A DNA stretch of 64,000 bases from Candidula unifasciata (Eukaryota; Mollusca; Gastropoda; Stylommatophora; Geomitridae): NCBI GenBank assembly GCA_905116865.2, contig CAJHNH020003141.1:17360-81359 (forward strand), read 5' to 3'. Numbering within the stretch: the stretch's first letter is position 1; the number at the start of each line of letters is the position of its first letter. This document shows positions 63,155 to 64,000 of this stretch, one piece after another. Made by a program: the position numbers and the translations under genes. The notes beneath the pieces were generated by a model that was not told the origin of the DNA, made no database searches, and saw only the letters and a program-made list of their open reading frames with translations.

Positions 63155-63410
63155 GGGGGATCGCCGTGGCCGAGCGGCTAGATCGGAAGGTCGTGGGTTC
63201 GCTCCCTGGCAGAGCCAGACTTTTTTCAGAAACGACCTTGGCTCCCAGCCTTGAGTGGGTACCGGGTGCGGTCCCGTGAAGTGAAGGCGGCCGGCGTGAT
63301 ACTGACCACATCACCCATCTTGTGCCGATTGGTCTATAAAAATATAGGTCTAGCCCTATATGCCCTATACGCCTTAAGGCGTGGAAAAAGGTCCTTTACT
63401 TTACTTTTTA
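63155..63410 (+). mobile_element. tRNA-derived SINE, Leu/Ser-like head
   Basis: GATCGCCGTGGCCGAGCGGC, box B-like GTGGGTTCGCTCCC, complete body and GGTCCTTTACTTTACTTTTT end. The best copy of this family. Confidence 0.85.
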
Positions 63411-63543
63411 TGTTGGAGTAGTTGAAGTTTGCACCCTAGTACTTAGTATGTTTTCGTTTGTTTGATCATCATATTATCGATTTTTTTGTGGCCGGATTTA
63501 AACTCCTTTAGTTCACTATTGTACCTTTGTGGGCTGTATGTGC

Positions 63544-63715
63544 AGACTACAGAATGTCCCTTGTACAGAACATTAAGAGAATACTGGCTGACTGGGTCAA
63601 CACAGCAATTAAAGCTGCATTGAAACAGAAGGGAACCCCTAAAGACAGTCAAGTTTATCACAAGAACTTGTCTATCGGTGTAAATCAGAAAGCGAACATA
63701 AGAAAAAAAAAGGAA
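63544..63715 (+). repeat. Fragment homologous to the intron before NECAP exon 5
   Basis: CAGTCAAGTTTATCACAAGA and TCTATCGGTGTAAATCAGAA match 16408-16455, so that intronic stretch is itself a dispersed repeat. Confidence 0.6.
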
Positions 63716-63936
63716 AAAAATATTGATTGATAACTAGTCCCATTTTGAGAGCTCATTGTTTTTAAGAGAGTTTTTTTTACGTTTTTCGTCGGTGGAGGGA
63801 GGGGAAAAGGGGGGGGGGGGGGGGGGCACAAAAATTAAAAAAAAAATTTAATTTCACAGCCGTGGGATAGCGGCCCTAAAAAAAAATACAAATTAAATTT
63901 AAAGAGTCAAAATTACATGCAATTTTAAAGACTTAC

Positions 63937-64000
63937 TTATAGAAACGTCCTATCTTCTGAAGCTGCCTTTCCCGATCCACAGGGTTAACTTGCTTTTGGG
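63937..64000 (-). CDS. Possible partial exon at right edge
   Basis: On the minus strand one frame is open to the window edge, reading QKQVNPVDRERQLQKIGRFYK and ending at a good GTAAGT donor. The two other frames contain stops. The peptide looks like charged helical coding sequence, but the family is not recognised and the rest lies outside the window. Confidence 0.4.

Overview
The window is eukaryotic, animal nuclear DNA: AT-rich, with spliced genes, introns of 0.2-8 kb and dense transposon debris. Two genes can be reconstructed exon by exon. The repeat content (tRNA-derived SINEs, many non-LTR retrotransposon lineages, SPIN-like hAT MITEs, TTAGGG-like arrays) fits a lophotrochozoan, most likely a mollusc and probably a gastropod. 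That assignment is inference; nothing in the window names the species.

Layout. 1-3600: LINE and SINE debris. 3649-26197 (+): a complete NECAP gene (clathrin-coat/AP-2 associated endocytic protein), 8 coding exons, 282 aa, including a probable GC-AG intron and a degenerate tandem duplicate of exon 5. Its first intron holds a 1.88 kb DNA element with near-identical 98 bp terminal inverted repeats wrapped around a telomere-like satellite. 26200-46700: mostly repeats (LINE 3' ends, SINEs, minisatellites, a piggyBac-type remnant, a hAT element with nested insertions, a second short copy of the telomere-like-array element). Inside it lie the last exons of an unrecognised cysteine-containing protein gene on the minus strand (36154-38549). 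46918-56642 (+): a complete Y-box/cold-shock-domain gene, 7 coding exons, 276 aa, with CCAAT boxes and a CRE upstream. Its introns hold two unrelated minisatellites and an antisense RNase H-type LINE. 56643-64000: candidate 3' UTR, then more LINE/SINE fragments and a possible partial exon at the right edge (minus).

The two main genes are housekeeping-type and show no functional link. The more unusual content is the mobile DNA. (1) A transposon family carries TTAGGG-like arrays inside long inverted repeats and makes 8-bp target duplications (two copies). (2) A repeat with a (GAA)n tail occurs about 28 times; its head is shared with an internally deleted LINE derivative. (3) A 41-bp minisatellite appears to have been amplified from a LINE 3' end. 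(4) SPIN-like MITEs have recognisable target-site duplications, and there are several nested insertions whose order can be read.
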